Positions 28,101 to 42,500 of a stretch of 64,000 bases of DNA are shown here, piece after piece. The notes beneath the pieces are model-generated. The model did not search any database. It saw nothing but the letters and a program-made list of their open reading frames with translations, and was not told the origin of the DNA. This DNA is from Macrocystis pyrifera. Lineage: Eukaryota > Sar > Phaeophyceae > Laminariales > Laminariaceae. The number at the start of each line of letters is the position of its first letter. The stretch's first letter is position 1. The translations under genes and the position numbers were made by a program. The stretch is taken from positions 7,450,130 to 7,514,129 of the forward strand of contig JASSKH010000030.1 in assembly GCA_031763025.1 (NCBI GenBank), written 5' to 3'.

Positions 28101-30518
28101 CGAGAACGAGAACGATATCGATAACGATAACGATATCGATATCGTTATCGATATCGTTATCGACCAACGATATCGATAACGAGAACGATGACGATAATCG
28201 TACCGACAACGACAACGGCAACGACAACAACGACCAACAACATCGTTATCGACAAAGTGTTCGAACTTTTACTACAACACACAAACCAAGGCGAAACTAC
28301 AGTAGATAAAGCGGTGACAGGCATCTATCCCACACTCACCACCCCCACCCGACCCCCACCCCATCCCGTTTTCCTCCAGCTTTCGAAGAATATAGATCGA
28401 GAAAAAAAAATCGCATAAAGAAGCTTCCCGTCAGGCCATGAGGGTAATGTAGACGCGCCCTCTTCTCAAACTCCAACCAACTCTCGTCAACCTCCCGTCA
28501 ACACTCCTGCCAAACCATCCGCCAACCAAAAACTCCCCACTCCGCACCACTCTCGCTAACACACACGCCAAAGCTCACGCCAAAATTCTAGTCGAACTCC
28601 CACCTTCAACTAAAAATCATGGAAGAAGACCTCGCTGCGTTTTCGAGGAGAGCAGTTACGCTCTCGCAAAACAAACCCTCATCAATCCCGATCAATCCCC
28701 GCCGTAACTCCACCCCACTCTAACCAAAAATCCCGCGAAAACTCCACCCCACCCCAACCAAAAACCCCGCCAAAAATCAACGCCAAAACTCTGGCCAAAA
28801 AAACAAATAGCGCAGATAAATCCCGCCAAAACAACAACTCTGGCCCAAAAAAACTTCCTGCCGAAAAGCTTGCTCGCGATTTATTTTTCCTTCAAACTCC
28901 TTCCTAAGAAAGACACTCCCGCCAACAACTCTCCTCCGACTTCCATACGAAAACACACACGCAAACGCATCCAGTTGACCCTCGCCTCCTGGTCGGCCCA
29001 AAACCCGCTAAACTAGAGCAGCAGTACAGCAGTAGTGGGCCCCCTCTATAGTGCCGGTTGAGTACTGCCACCTGCTCCGCTTCATATAGTGCCTATGAAA
29101 CCGCTAGTCACGGATGGGATTAACCAGTGTGGTAGTGTGCGGAGTAATTAGTGCCGGTTGCCGCTATATAGTGCCGGTATTGTTATTGGCTGGCCCATAT
29201 ATAGTACCGGCTCTAGATATAGAGGGACCATTACTGTACTGCATTGTACACAAGCACGTATACCTGTCTCTAATTCCGAGTGACTTGTCCCCAAAACAGG
29301 AGTGCAGTCCTATTACAAAAAGGGGTCGAAATACCCCCACCAAAAAACGCCTCCAACCGCTCAGCCAGCACTCGCCTCCTGGTGGGCCCCCGAGGTCGCC
29401 GTGTCGATACGCGCCTCCCACTCCTGCTCCTTCTGGGCCAGGGACGCCCCCGCCTGAGCCTCCGCCCACGCCAGCTTCTCCCGCGCCATTGCCAGCTGCG
29501 TCTCCGCCTCCCCCGTCCTGGCCTCCCCATCAGCCACCTGGGCCTCCAGCTTGAGCGCCCTGCTCTCCGCGTGGGTGTGTCCTTCCCGAAGAGCGTCCGA
29601 CTATGCACGGGGGTGAGGATTCAAAAAAAAAATCGGATAGGACCATAACGGGACATGTTAACGTGACGGGACGGGACAACAGGACTGGACGGGATAGACC
29701 ATAACGGGACGTGTTCACGGGACGGGACGAGATGACAAGACGGGGCGGGATGAACCATTAACGGGACGAGTTAACGGGACGGGACGGGATGACAGGACTG
29801 GACGGGATATACCATGACGGGACGTGTTCACGGGACGGGACGAGATGACAAGACGGGGTGGGATGAACCATTAACGGGACGAGTTAACGGGACGGGACGG
29901 GATGACAAGACGGGACGGGATGAACCAAAGCGGGACGTGTTAACGGAACGGGACGGGATGACAGGACGGGCCCGGATGGACTATAACGGGACGTGTTAAC
30001 GGGACGGGACGGGATGACAGGACGGAATGGGACGGGATGACGGGTCAGCATGGAGTACCGTGACACGCGTTGACCTCGCACAGGGGTGGGTGCGATCATT
30101 TTTCGGGACTCGTTTTCTCGACAGGGGGTGAAAAAGGGTGCTACAGCAGGTAAAAGTCGAACATTCTCGTATATTTTTCAAGGTTCTCGCACCAGAACAT
30201 TTCCGAAAACGCCCTGTTCCGCACGGGCAGCCTTAACCTTCCCGTTCTGGGAAAATCGAGGACCGAAAAAACGATCGCGCACCGATGGGCCAACTCGACG
30301 CGCTCTACGGAAACGGACGATTGGGGTCGGGATGATGAGATGGATGGGATTACGGGATGGGATGACGGAACGGGGCGGGATGACGAGAAGGGACAAGAAG
30401 CGACGGTACATTACCGGTGCCGCATGAAATGACTGACGGGAATGGATGAAGAACATCGGAGAGGGCAAGGTCGACCCGAAGCCAAAGTAAATATACCGTG
30501 GGATAGCTTTCCAAAAGT

Positions 30519-30556
<38 letters not shown>

Positions 30557-33500
30557 CCGGGCTGCACGTTTGGGTGCAGCAATGGCTGCCTGGACGGTGA
30601 AAAGGTGAAAACCCGACGTGCTCCGTCCAAGCGTTGTAGGTTTGAGAGGGTTCCATGGTCATACGACTAGGTGTGGTCAAGCATGACGTGAGTACACCCC
30701 CCACCCCCCACACTCTCAGCGCCTCCCAGGCCCTCTCAAAACGCTCCCACGCAAACAAAAAAAACTAAACAAAAAACACCAACAACACCAAAAACACAGC
30801 GCACGGTGTTCATTGTATATACCAATCCGCGCCGCAATTGTAAGGATCGTTGGGTCTTCATTATTATGTGTCAAAGCTCTTTACATTTCCGGCCAGAGCG
30901 GTAAAGAGTACCTGGTGAAGTGCAACGAACGTCATCAAGTAGCGCCGTGAGCCTAATTAGAGCATACAAGGCAAGAAAAATACCAGAGAACATTTGCCGT
31001 ACGAATACACACCATGGATTTAAGCCGCTCAACCTCCGCCCGTAACACCGCCCGGTCTTCCGACGCCAGCTTGAAGTCCGCCTTCAGTCCCGCCTCCGTC
31101 GATTTTAAGTCGGCATTCTCGTCTAGACGGGGGAAGAGGGGGCAAAACGATTAAAACCGAGAAAAGAAACGGAGACGGCGACGACGACGACGACAACGAC
31201 GACGACGACGACGGCAAGGAGAAGGAAAACGACGAGGATGTATAGTACGAAAAAAAGTTTGCTCAAACGGTGACACGAAAACGCGACACGGATACATCTA
31301 CCCTTGAGGCGTTATAGGCCGATTTGTTTGCGTCACGAGGTGTTTTTGTCGCGAATCTCATACAACATAACTTACGCATTAATAGTCTTGCGTTTTTCCA
31401 AGACGAATAATCTCAAAAAATAAAATAAAATAAACGAGGTTTCGTTGTCGCGAATCTCATACAACATAAATTACGTACTAACAGTCTTGAGTTTTTCCAA
31501 GACGAAAAATCTCAAAAAAAAAAAAAAAAAATCGAGGTTTCGGGACAAGATAACCACGCGCGCTGTGCACGTACACATGAAAAGTATACGTTTTGCCTCT
31601 TCTTATAAACGATTCGTGACAAAAAAACAACAACACGATTCGCCAAGATTCGCCAAGTGTCCCAGAAAAAAAAAGGTTTGGTTTGTTGGTTGTCGAAGTA
31701 AATTAACGTACGAAACCCTTCTAATGTTAAGAACTGCAGTCCTGTTCAGGGAACAAAGGGTAAATGTTCTCAGAGGGTAACCCAACAGACATGCCACCAA
31801 TTGGTATACTTGACATGCATTGCTACTCGTAAATCGAAGTCCCAGGTACTAAAGCAGCTTGTCTCCAAAATGGGACTGCAATCAGCCTGAGAATGGTTAA
31901 CCCTCTGTCGGCAACCGCACCCACGATTTTGCGGGCAAAACAAGCACATTGGAAGGATGTGTGGGATGTGCCTTTCCCGTGCGTGGTAAGCCTAAAGAAA
32001 GAGATTATTAACCCTTGCTCACCTACGAGTTCCACGTGATCCCGCTCCACGTCCTCGCATCGCGAGTTCACCTGCCTCATCTCCGCCTGTCCATTCGAGC
32101 GAAAAAAAAAAGCACAGACACATAGAGAGGGGCCACAGAAAGGTTAAACGAGTACACGCACAAAACACAAGATAACACACCTCACAAGGGTTTGTTGTAC
32201 ACGGCATGCCACAATCATCCCCACTCGTTTATTTTTTAGTGCTGCAGTATCAGTACCGGTCCCTATATACTGCCGGCTGAGCAGGGCCGGCTTCCCGCTA
32301 TAGTGCCGGTGAAGTCGCCTGGCACATGGTGGGACCCACCCACCAGTGTCTCAAACGTGCGGAGTGTATAGTGCCGGTTGCCGCGACAAACAGTGCGATG
32401 GCGGGATTGTCGGCTGGCTCATACCAGCACTATACAGATACCCGCACCCCAGGAGCGCGGGCTGCTCGATGTGCGGCCGAGGCTGTGCTGCACTCGTCTC
32501 TTGTTGCCGACACTTGTCACTTATTCTCAAGCCCCAAAGACGTGAAGCACGAACGACCGCGAGTTTCCAATTTGGGCCGCGCCAAAACAACGGGGGGCCC
32601 CTTCTCGAGATGGCCGAAGCCAGATATTACTAGATTTACAGCAGTAGCATTTTGGACGTCAGAAATTCAACTCCTCCAGTTCAACGAGGGGAACAAAGGG
32701 CTGAAGTATTTTCGCGATAAAAACGCCTGCCAAGGCTAAAAGCCGTAATGGGGAAAGAGGAGGGAGAAGAGCCTACTCAGTGACCCCAGACCTGAGATAT
32801 GAGTATCAAACGGAAGGAGAGAGAAAATAAGAGCAAAGCCAATGGATGGGATGAGGAAAAACAACAACAACAACAACAACAGGAAAAGAAGAAGAAAAAA
32901 AAAAGCTAGAAGGAGGTGAAACGACGCCGGAGATACCGGTACATGGGCCAGAGCACAACACACACAGACGCAGCACAACTTGGGGACGGTTCACACACCT
33001 CTGACGACGACTACGTCTGCTAACTTTGTCGCGGCGGTTAAAATCACACACCGGAGATATCGCGATCTACTGCGGTCGACCATCTACGGAGATCCTAACC
33101 AACCTGCCGTTATGATATACTCGCTTACCTCGGATAACGTAACACTTCACGCTTCATGATATTTTCAGGCGTCAACCGTGAAAAAACAAAAAACGCAACA
33201 CGACGTTACTACTGCTCTACGTCATCTACTTTTTGGGTCCCGTGACAACATGGTGTTCAGTGTGTTAAAATGTTGGCGGGCGACCGCCTAACATGACATT
33301 AGAGTGTTACCTTGATCCCGTCTTCACCACAGTGCACGAGCTACGGTGTACACGATCTGCATACTGAATGCACATTTCCAAACCAGGAAACATGTCCTCG
33401 ATCATGCAGTACATACGACTCCCACCCGGCAACCTGTAACCAATATCGTATAGATCTGGGATATACCTGCCACTGAAAGTTCTAAATCGTCACGTGGGAA

Positions 33501-36500
33501 AATATCAGGGTTGTTCGCGGGTCAAGACCCGCCCCGCGGGTTGGGTCAGGAAGGTTCCATTTTCTCACGGGTAGGGTCGGGTCAAGAGGTTTCAAATCTC
33601 GCGGGTCGGGTCGGGTCGGGTCAAGAGTTCTTCGAATCTCACGGGTCGGGTCGAGTCGGGGCAAGATATTTTTCAAATCTGGTACGGTCGGTTCGGGTCA
33701 AGAGGTGATGAAAAGCTCGTGGGTCGGGTCAGGTCATGACCCGCGAGAGACGGGACACTCGCGGGCCGGGCCAACATGACCCACGAGCTATTTTCTGCTG
33801 ACCCGCGGGTCAGATAATACTTTCAACCTGTCTGGCGAGGTGCAGTGATGGAATAACTCGTACCTTTAGGCCGGCCTCGGTATCCATGCAGGCATCCTTG
33901 AAGCGCTGCTTCTGCTGCAGCATGGTGTTCAGCATCGCTCGGTGTTGCGACAATAGATCGTTCTGGATTTGGACGCGGGCTTTGTAGTCCCACTGGAGGC
34001 AGAGAGGGCCCCAGCGAGAAAAGATACAGGGGATGGGGAGGGAGGGGAGGGGAGGGAAGGGGAGGGAGAGGGGAGGGGATGGAGGGAGGGTAAAGTGATC
34101 AAGAGTTCGGGGGTGGGGCGGAGGCGGGGGAGGGCACACAGGAGGGGGGGGGGGCATGACATGGAAGGACAGTAGACTGGTACGAATTCAGGGGGGGGGG
34201 AGAGAGGAGGAAATATGGTGGAGGGGTGAGGTGGGAGGTGTGTGGGGGGGGGGGGGGGGGGGGGGGCGAGGTAGAGTGGGAGGGGGGAGAAATAAGGGGG
34301 GAAGAGAGAGAGAATAGCAGAGGGGGGAGACGAAGGGGGAGGATGGAGAGGCCCTCAATTGAAGAACTACCCGATACCTGGTTTATATGTAATCTCCTTC
34401 GTGTTTTTGCCCTGCCTTGCAATCCCCTTTCTGTTTCGCCATGCCTTGCAATCCCCTTTCTGTTTTACCACGCCTTGCAATCCCTTTGCACATTACCAAT
34501 CCTCGTCGGTGGAAAGGTTCATCGGGATACGCATCGTACAGGTTTTCTCATGCGTAAAAAAAAAGCTTGGGCGAGGTACAGCGCTGGTCATGCCACCATG
34601 CCATGTCAAAACCCAGGAAACATTACGGTAACCCCCCTACATGTATGTCCACGCATGACACGAGCACACACTCCTACCGCAGTACTGCTATCGGGTGTAC
34701 CATGTACCAATGCTTCGGGTTTCGCTACTAAACCCCATCGCCAGAGTTCGTCGCCATGGTCTGCCCGCAGCAGCCTCTATACTCTCAGGCGATTCTTAAA
34801 ACTGTTACTCCGATCGTCGACCCCTCCCCTTCCCCCCTCCGCTCCTGTTTCCATTCGGATCGAACATCAGCTTATGTAACCGATTGAAACCCATCAAAAT
34901 TACCGTATCCACGTTATTGGGAAAACCTCTTAGAATCAGTGTGGGGTCATTTTTTGCAGCAGAAAAAAGGGGTTAAGACACCGGGTTCACAACGTACTAT
35001 TACGGGGGTCCATAGTTAATAGGACCTATGATATACATGAAAACCTATATATTTACCTATTTTTACGAACAATATGTGGTCCTATTTACTATGGTCCCCT
35101 GTAATAGTTGCCTGAATAGCAGAAGTCACCTAAACGACATACCTCAAGTCGCACTAAACCCATCACGTAAGTCGGGTTAATGGCACACGTTGCATTTATA
35201 TATACATCGCGGAAGTCGCTTGAAACGCACAAATTGTACCAGTTGCAGATGGAATCTAAAAAAATACAAAAAAGGCAGTTAATAAACAGGACATCAGCAA
35301 TCATTTTAAACCAAAAAAAAAAAATCAGAAACAAGAAAAAACAGAAACCAAAGATCGAAAATCCAACAAAGAAAAGACCAAAATTAAAAACAAGACAAAG
35401 AATAATTCCGAAATCAATGATCAGAAATGTTTCTAAAACAAATCGAGTTCAATCCCCACCTTGCTGGCCCCCTTGACTTTAGTCTTAAGCAGCTCCTCCA
35501 CCTCCTCGTCGGAGATGGTGAGTATACGCTGCGCATGAACCCTGACGCCCCCACGCGCCCGTCCGGCGTGGCAGCGTGCCCCCTGACTGGGGTAAAGTCT
35601 ACGGTCGAGACATTGAGAGGACGAGAGAGGGAGATGGAGGGAGAGGGAGGGAGAGGGAGGGAGAGGGGAGGGGAGGGAGGGAGGGAGGGGAGGGAGGGAG
35701 GGGGAGGGCGCGGAGGGGGTAGATGCAGGAGGCGGGGGGAGAGCGGGGAGGAGACGGGGAGGGCGAGAGACAGACCAAGAGGAGACGCAAAGAGGGATAA
35801 AAAAGAGCGAAGACAACAAGACGCACACAAGCAAAGAGATCGTTAAAACCTGAAAAGGAAAAAAAAAAAAAAAACACACACACACACACACACACCTCAT
35901 GCACCCCGAAAACACACACAACAACAACAACAACTACAACGCAAACCAAACGTACTGTAACAAAGACCCCCACAAGCGCCAGCCGTCTGCGCGCGGTCAG
36001 CGTCTTTCGCGGCGAGGCCGGTCTCCTGGTATCATGCGATATCACGCCATAATGGGCGGTCGTGCCATGCCGTACCAGCTCTTTCCCGTACTACAATAAC
36101 TCCATCGGAAGAGCTGCGCACGGCGCACAGCATCAAGTACACAGCACGGCGCGGGACGTAACGGCAAACTCTACACCGCGTATCTCGAGCGCCTTACCTA
36201 TTCGGCCTTTCCCGCGCGCCCTCTCCCCAACCTCTTCCCCACTTCAAATACCCCTGTGTATGTTCGGTCTGCGCCTCTCGAGATCGGGCTTTTGTTGTCC
36301 AAGAAAAAGCGGCGTTGTCGTCGCCAAGTCCCATCTTTTTACACCTCGTCAGCGCTAACGGTTCGTGTGGCGTACTATGACTCCCTCTCGCTCTCTCTCC
36401 CTCTCCCTGCTCCCCCCCCCCCCCCCCCCCCCTCGCCCTTATCTCTCTCGTTCTCTCCCCCTCGTAAACCGCCCCTATCTCTCACCCTCCATCTTCGAGC

Positions 36501-39500
36501 GCAAGAACAAGCATCATGCCGGACGTCGAAAACCACACCTGAACCAAGCTGTTCTGCCCCACCCTGCGCACCCGGGAACCCCTTGCAAAACCCCTCCCGT
36601 CGAGACTACTTACGCTCTACATAAGCGTCCGGCTTGACCGCTTCGGGACCCCTTCGTGAGGGATAGTGACCAAAACAATGGTTGGGAACTCTGGGGGTTA
36701 TAAGCCATCCGCGGGTAGGAAGGAGCACGTTGCGCCCCTGTCGTACCACTCCTTTCATTCAACCATTGAAACTATCGGACACAAGCTTATTTAAAATCCC
36801 CCGATCACGCAAGTGATTGTTTGATGGCCGTCGCTGTCGCTGCGATCACAGCAGTAGTCACTTTTCATCGTCATCTTTTCCCCCCTCCGGAGTCCCAATA
36901 GGCCTATAATAGCCGCCCTCTTTCTGCGCGGTACTGCACAAAAATCAATACCTGGTACGAAGTTAACTCTAATTCTTAATCTTGAGGACTACAAGTATAT
37001 ATATGTCCGACAGGGCTTTCTTCTCCTTCGGGAACTCCACCCCCGATTTTTGGAGGCAAAACTACCTGGAGACAGAGGTGGTACACTCCGGGCAAAACTA
37101 CCTGGAAACACAGGTGGGCCATTTTGCAGTAGTAAACCTCGTTAACCACGTAACAACAGCAGTCGCTTTTGACGGCATACTCGGCAAGCAGCGAATTCGT
37201 AGCTTCCAAAAACCTGTGATAATTCGTAGACCACTCTAAACCTCGCAAACAAACTCTGCAAGAGCGCGCGATCGAAACAATATCACTAAAGCAGTAGTAG
37301 TATCACTGTTAAAAGTATTACGGGGGGCCACAGTAAACAGGACCAAATATTGTTAGTAAAAATACCTAAATACCAGTATATACTGGTAGGTTTCTATGTA
37401 TGCCATAGGTCCTGTTAACCATAGACCCCCGTAATAGTATCACACCAAGCTTGCAAAAAGACGAGTTCTGTGTGGAAATTTTCCATCTCACCCCCGTAAC
37501 AGTATCACACCAAGCTTGCAAAAAGACGAGTTCTGTGTGGAAATTTTCCATCTCACCGCTTCGCTCTCTTTCCTTTTCTTTTTTTTTTTTCTTTTTTCAT
37601 TTCCACTTCCATTTTGGGGACGGATTACTAGGATTTAGACTTATATACACGTTTATGTACAGTGCTGAGTCGGTCTATTCTAGTACTAGTAGTAAAAAGC
37701 GTTACCCGCAGACGCGACTAGGCGTGGCACATCAGCGCGCCTGGAACAAGCTCGCCGGAGCGAAAAAACGCCGGGACGTTCCCGCCCTGCGGTCCAATCA
37801 AAAGACTTACCTGCCACGCCCGATTCCAGGTTTACTACGTACAGGGAGCTACCGAAACTCCGGGCATGTCAGGTGCATACGCCCGACCGTTCTGGCTGCC
37901 TGGAGATATGACCCAAACTAGCAAATGGTGAAGCCTACCAATATAGTAGGGAAAGCTATGAGGAGGTAACATTTCAAATGCCTCCACGGGATATACCAAG
38001 GGTGTCCAACAGAATAGATAAAGCTATGGGGACGTAACTTTTCTAACGAATCCGCGGGATAGATAGAGGGTGTCCAACATAATACATGAAGCTATGCGGA
38101 CGTAAGTTTTCAGATGCTTCCACCGACTACATTGATGGTGTCGTTTTATAGTGATGTACACTGCTGTATGGGCCATGCACAGCAGAGGCAGCGGCACTCG
38201 CACGCGGAGACAACCGCACGCCTGTCCTAAAGCGGACGTAAGCACGTTTGCATTTGCACATGAGTAGAGCACACAGGGTAACGGCCATCGACGCAACAGC
38301 ACAACTGGCGACAGATCCGAGTCCCGGGAGACTCTCTCAACGATAAGCACAAGGTGCCGCTGAACGCTTTTCCCCTCTCCCATCCCATCCCACCCCATCC
38401 CATCCTGTCGTGTTCCATCGCATCGCATCTCATCACATCCCATCCCACCCCGCCTCATTCCATTCTGTCCTATTCTATCGCATTCCATCGCATTCCATCC
38501 GACCCATCGCAATCAATTTTTCCCCTCCCTCCTTCCTTCCTCTCTCTCCCTCCCTCCCTCCGTCCCCCTTACCGCGATCGATCGACGTCCGGGGGCTCTT
38601 ATGCACCCTCCTGTTCGCAGACATGCCGGCTCCCTCCCTCGCTGACGCCCCCCGCTTCGCCCTGCCCGAGGCAGGGGACGCTAGAGCCCTAATCCCGCTC
38701 CGATCACCACCTCTTCCCGCCGCCGGCTTGGCGGAGTATTCCAGCCTCGGCTTAACCTTTGTCGCCGTCCGGGTCAGCCGTCCCGAAACCGCAATTGGTT
38801 GTGCGAGCTTGTGCTGCGCGGTGGGTAGGTGGGCACAATACATGGGCGGTATACATATACATATGGCTTAAGTTGGGGCCCGGTTAGACGGTACCTGGTA
38901 TGAGATAAGACGAGATCAACATTTTCCCGGGCCGCGTTTTGTCGTTACGGCGGTGGCGTATTGAAGAGGGGTGGGGGGGGGGGGGGGGTGGGGGGGGGCT
39001 CCGGGGGGGGGGTTGGCGGGGCGTCAGGGGGGTATAGGCGTAAAAGAGAAGGGTAGACAAAGCTCAGCACGTTTTACACATCGAAGTGCCATGACATAAC
39101 GTTAGCAAAGCTGCTCCCGGGAAAAAAAAACAATGCTCCCGGGACAAAAAAAACAACGCTCTGCCGGTTATGATATGTAGAAACCAGGGCACTCGTGCGC
39201 GTGTTGGAAGGCTGCCTACGGCGATGATCTCGATTGCCACCGCCGCGCAGCCTTTGCAATCGAAGCAGCAGCAGCAACAGCAGCAGCAGCAGCGAGCCAG
39301 GAGGGCAGCCAGACGCCTTCGCAGAACGATATTGGTACTCGTGAAGAACGTAGCCAGCATCAACGAGCAACCCCCTGCTGCGGAGAACCGAGTACTTCAA
39401 TGCACCAAGTGCCGGCAAACAAACTGCCGGCAAGGACTGGCATGCCGTTCGCACAAGGAGAACGCGGTGCCCAGACGCGGAGACAGACCACCCACCACTA

Positions 39501-42500
39501 CTGCTACCATTAATACTACTACTGCTGCACCCAGCATTGCTGAGGTGTGCAACTTGAAACTACCGCTACCCTATCACACGTGTGATAAAAAATATCACAC
39601 CCCCTCGGAGGACAAAAAATAAATCCGAAGCTGGTATTCTCTCGACAACGGAGAGGGTGCGAACGACGAGCTGTGCGTCCATGGGAAGGCCTGGACAAGA
39701 TCGTTCTTAAGCCGCCAGTTTCGTCGTGCGTGTCGCTTAATCTTTTTTGGACCGCAGTCCCGTTTTGGACACAAACTACTTAGAATTTGACCGGTGTGTC
39801 CCCAAAACGGGACTACGGCACCAGAAGGGTTAAGGTACGTTTTAGGAGAAAATCGGCTCGAAACATCATCTCAGGGGGTTAGTTATCCTATCACCCGGGT
39901 GTGGTAGTGTGATACGGTATCTAGGTGCAACTACTGCAGCGGCTACTCTGCCGCCACACAGGCAATGTTGTACCAAGTAACAGGGCGCCAAGTTACCGGG
40001 GTACACCATTCGTAGAGTACCTGGTACTAATCTATTAATACGTTCATACAGGTAGTAAATACCAGGTCTGTAGGTAATATGCAAGGTTTCTCTTTGGGAT
40101 TGTGGTTCCATGACTTGAAACCCCGGGTGTGCCGCAAGCTGAAAAGGCAGTACTGCTGTACACAGCAGGAGTTTGTTCGTACGTAGCCAGCGGGCAAGAA
40201 CGAAGAACATAAAAAAAGCTCTTGAAAGCTACCGAACAAAAAGAAGCACCCCACGGGCAAGTATCCGGGCAAGTAACACAGACCGGCCCAAAAACGAGTT
40301 TATAGTCGTACAGTAGTGCTACATACTGACTGTACCAGGTAACTCCATTCAAACAGGGCAAGGCGTTGCTGCCGCTAGCTTTTACTATGGTACCAAGGGT
40401 ACATCCCCTTACGATGCCTGCGCTTGCTGCGACCCTCGAGCTTTCTCGTACACGTACACGTGGAGCGGGCTGAGAAAATCCTGGCATAAACGGTACTGCC
40501 GACAGCGCTCGTTCTCCGCAACACCTCGCATCATCCAACCAACCCCCCGGTTAGAGGATGCAATCCGCGCCCTTCCACGTATGACTCCAGGATGAATAGA
40601 GCGGAACCACGAGTGGGTACCATACGGGAGTACCCAATACTGGTACAACACTTCTGTAGTGCCCTTTGGTTCACACGAGTATATACGTATAACATAATAC
40701 TCGAAGTACGAGTATGTCACAGATGCTCCCAGAACCTGGGAGTAAAGCAAAGTATTTTCGAGAATAGATACTGCAGTTCCGTGCGCTCGCAGTATTTCGG
40801 GTTTCTATGCTGCAGATACTGCGAGTACTCGCAGTATTTCGACATTCGGTAGTGCGGATACTTTCGGACTCGCAGTGTTTCGGGGTTCGATACTGTCGAT
40901 ACTCCCTGTACTTCAAGTATTTCAGGGATATTTTCTGCGTGTACTGCAAGCAGAGGCAGTATTTCGCCCGGTGGTACCACGGGTACTGCGAGAACTCGCA
41001 GTACCAAAGTCTGTCAACATGCAGAGTATTCTCGGAGTATGAAGTATACTGCGACCATCTGTGCACCTTTTCAACAATTTCCTCCCCAATGTTTTGCAGG
41101 AAACATTAACAGTCACAGATTGTCCCACGAGTGGGAGCTGGAGCAAGAGTCGGAGCGAGTTCCTTTCGGAAGGGGGCAACAGGAGTACTCACTGTAAGAG
41201 TACTGGCAGTATTTCGGGAGTATATACTGCAAGTACTCGCAGCGTTTCCGGGCGAAATACTCTGGAATACCCCGAGCACATATTTGGGTGCTTGTACTGC
41301 GGGTGCTGCTTGTACTCGGAGCTCTGTACTGTTCATACTACCTGACTCGCAGTATTTTGGCCTTCAGGTACTGCTCATACTCCCAGTACTTACAACAGTA
41401 TTTTTTGTTGTTGTTCTTTCTACCCGTCGACATCCAGCACAACCAGTGTCCGTGCCGATTCTTCAATCCTAGGCCGCCAGTACTGCAATACTCCTATAAT
41501 AGTACTCGGAGTTCGAAATGTACTCAAGACCACTGGGAGCATCTGTGGAGTATCAGCATTGGTTGGTGCACATATGGCGCGTCAACCAACGTGTCAACGA
41601 CAGAACGACAGAAACAACGCTGATCGCTGTGAAGCTGCAGCTTGGCTGCTGCCGTGATTGGTGCAAGCCCCAAAAATATCCAAAGGTGCACAGAGTAGTA
41701 AACAGCCCGGTTACCGGTTACGAGCACCAGCACCAACACCAACATCTTCAGGCAGTTAAATACGCGGCAGTATACCAGCAGGCATACGAGTGTGTCTGTT
41801 CTCCACATTAAACCGTTCTTTACACCCACATCGACATTCAGCACAACTACAAGTGCAACTGCTGTCCGCGCCAGTTCTTCAATCCTGGACCGATACTATC
41901 AATACAAGCTCTGTGGGTCATTATTAAACCACGACATAGAAACTACTACATTGTTATGCAGTCAGCAGAGTAGACAACACTGCAATGCCATATCATCGTA
42001 CTGGATACGAGTACACTAATAGTACGACTCAAGCACTGCGGTATCACTGCCTCAAGCACGACATAAGCGTATGTTAGTTCCGGAAGAACCGCACGGAGAC
42101 ACGCTACAACACTGCGTGCCGACAACCAGGTAAACGCGTTCCGGGTGCATCACACCGCGATCGCATACCTCAGCGCGTATCACCGTCAGAGGGGTCTGGA
42201 AAATCGTACACGACGTTCCCGCGGGACAACCAACGGTAGCAGAACCCCTAATCAACTGGGCTACAAGTTTGGGGACAATAAGGAATAGAAGGCACCCGCA
42301 AAAAGGATACGCATCAAAAGAGCGACGGCATTGAGATAAGAGAAGGGTCAACAAGTATGGGTGTGATCTCATGCCGCAGCAGAGAGAGGCCTCATTGATC
42401 CCAAACTATATACGAATTAACGTACGACGCGATGTTACAACAGTAATCTGGACCAGAAAAGAGGGGACGCCAGCAGGGTGGATCCCTTTTCGGGAAAGCC

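Larger units (their letters stand above)
35529..37852 (-). other. Kinesin intron 3
   Basis: (GGGA)n purine sequence at 35630-35760, (CA)n at 35874-35895, poly-C near 36410-36432, a family A MITE at 37316-37436 and a 65 bp tandem duplication at 37436-37557. A weak exon candidate at 36486-36538 ([17 protein letters not shown]) has splice sites but a conflicting phase. Confidence 0.5.

Noticed and set aside
36000-36035. Candidate kinesin exon [17 protein letters not shown]
   Set aside because: The acceptor lacks a pyrimidine tract and all available GT donors leave phase 1, incompatible with exon 4.
36486-36538. Candidate kinesin exon [17 protein letters not shown]
   Set aside because: Good donor and right entry phase, but it conflicts with the phase left by the better candidate at 37853-37899 and has Cys-rich, non-helical content.
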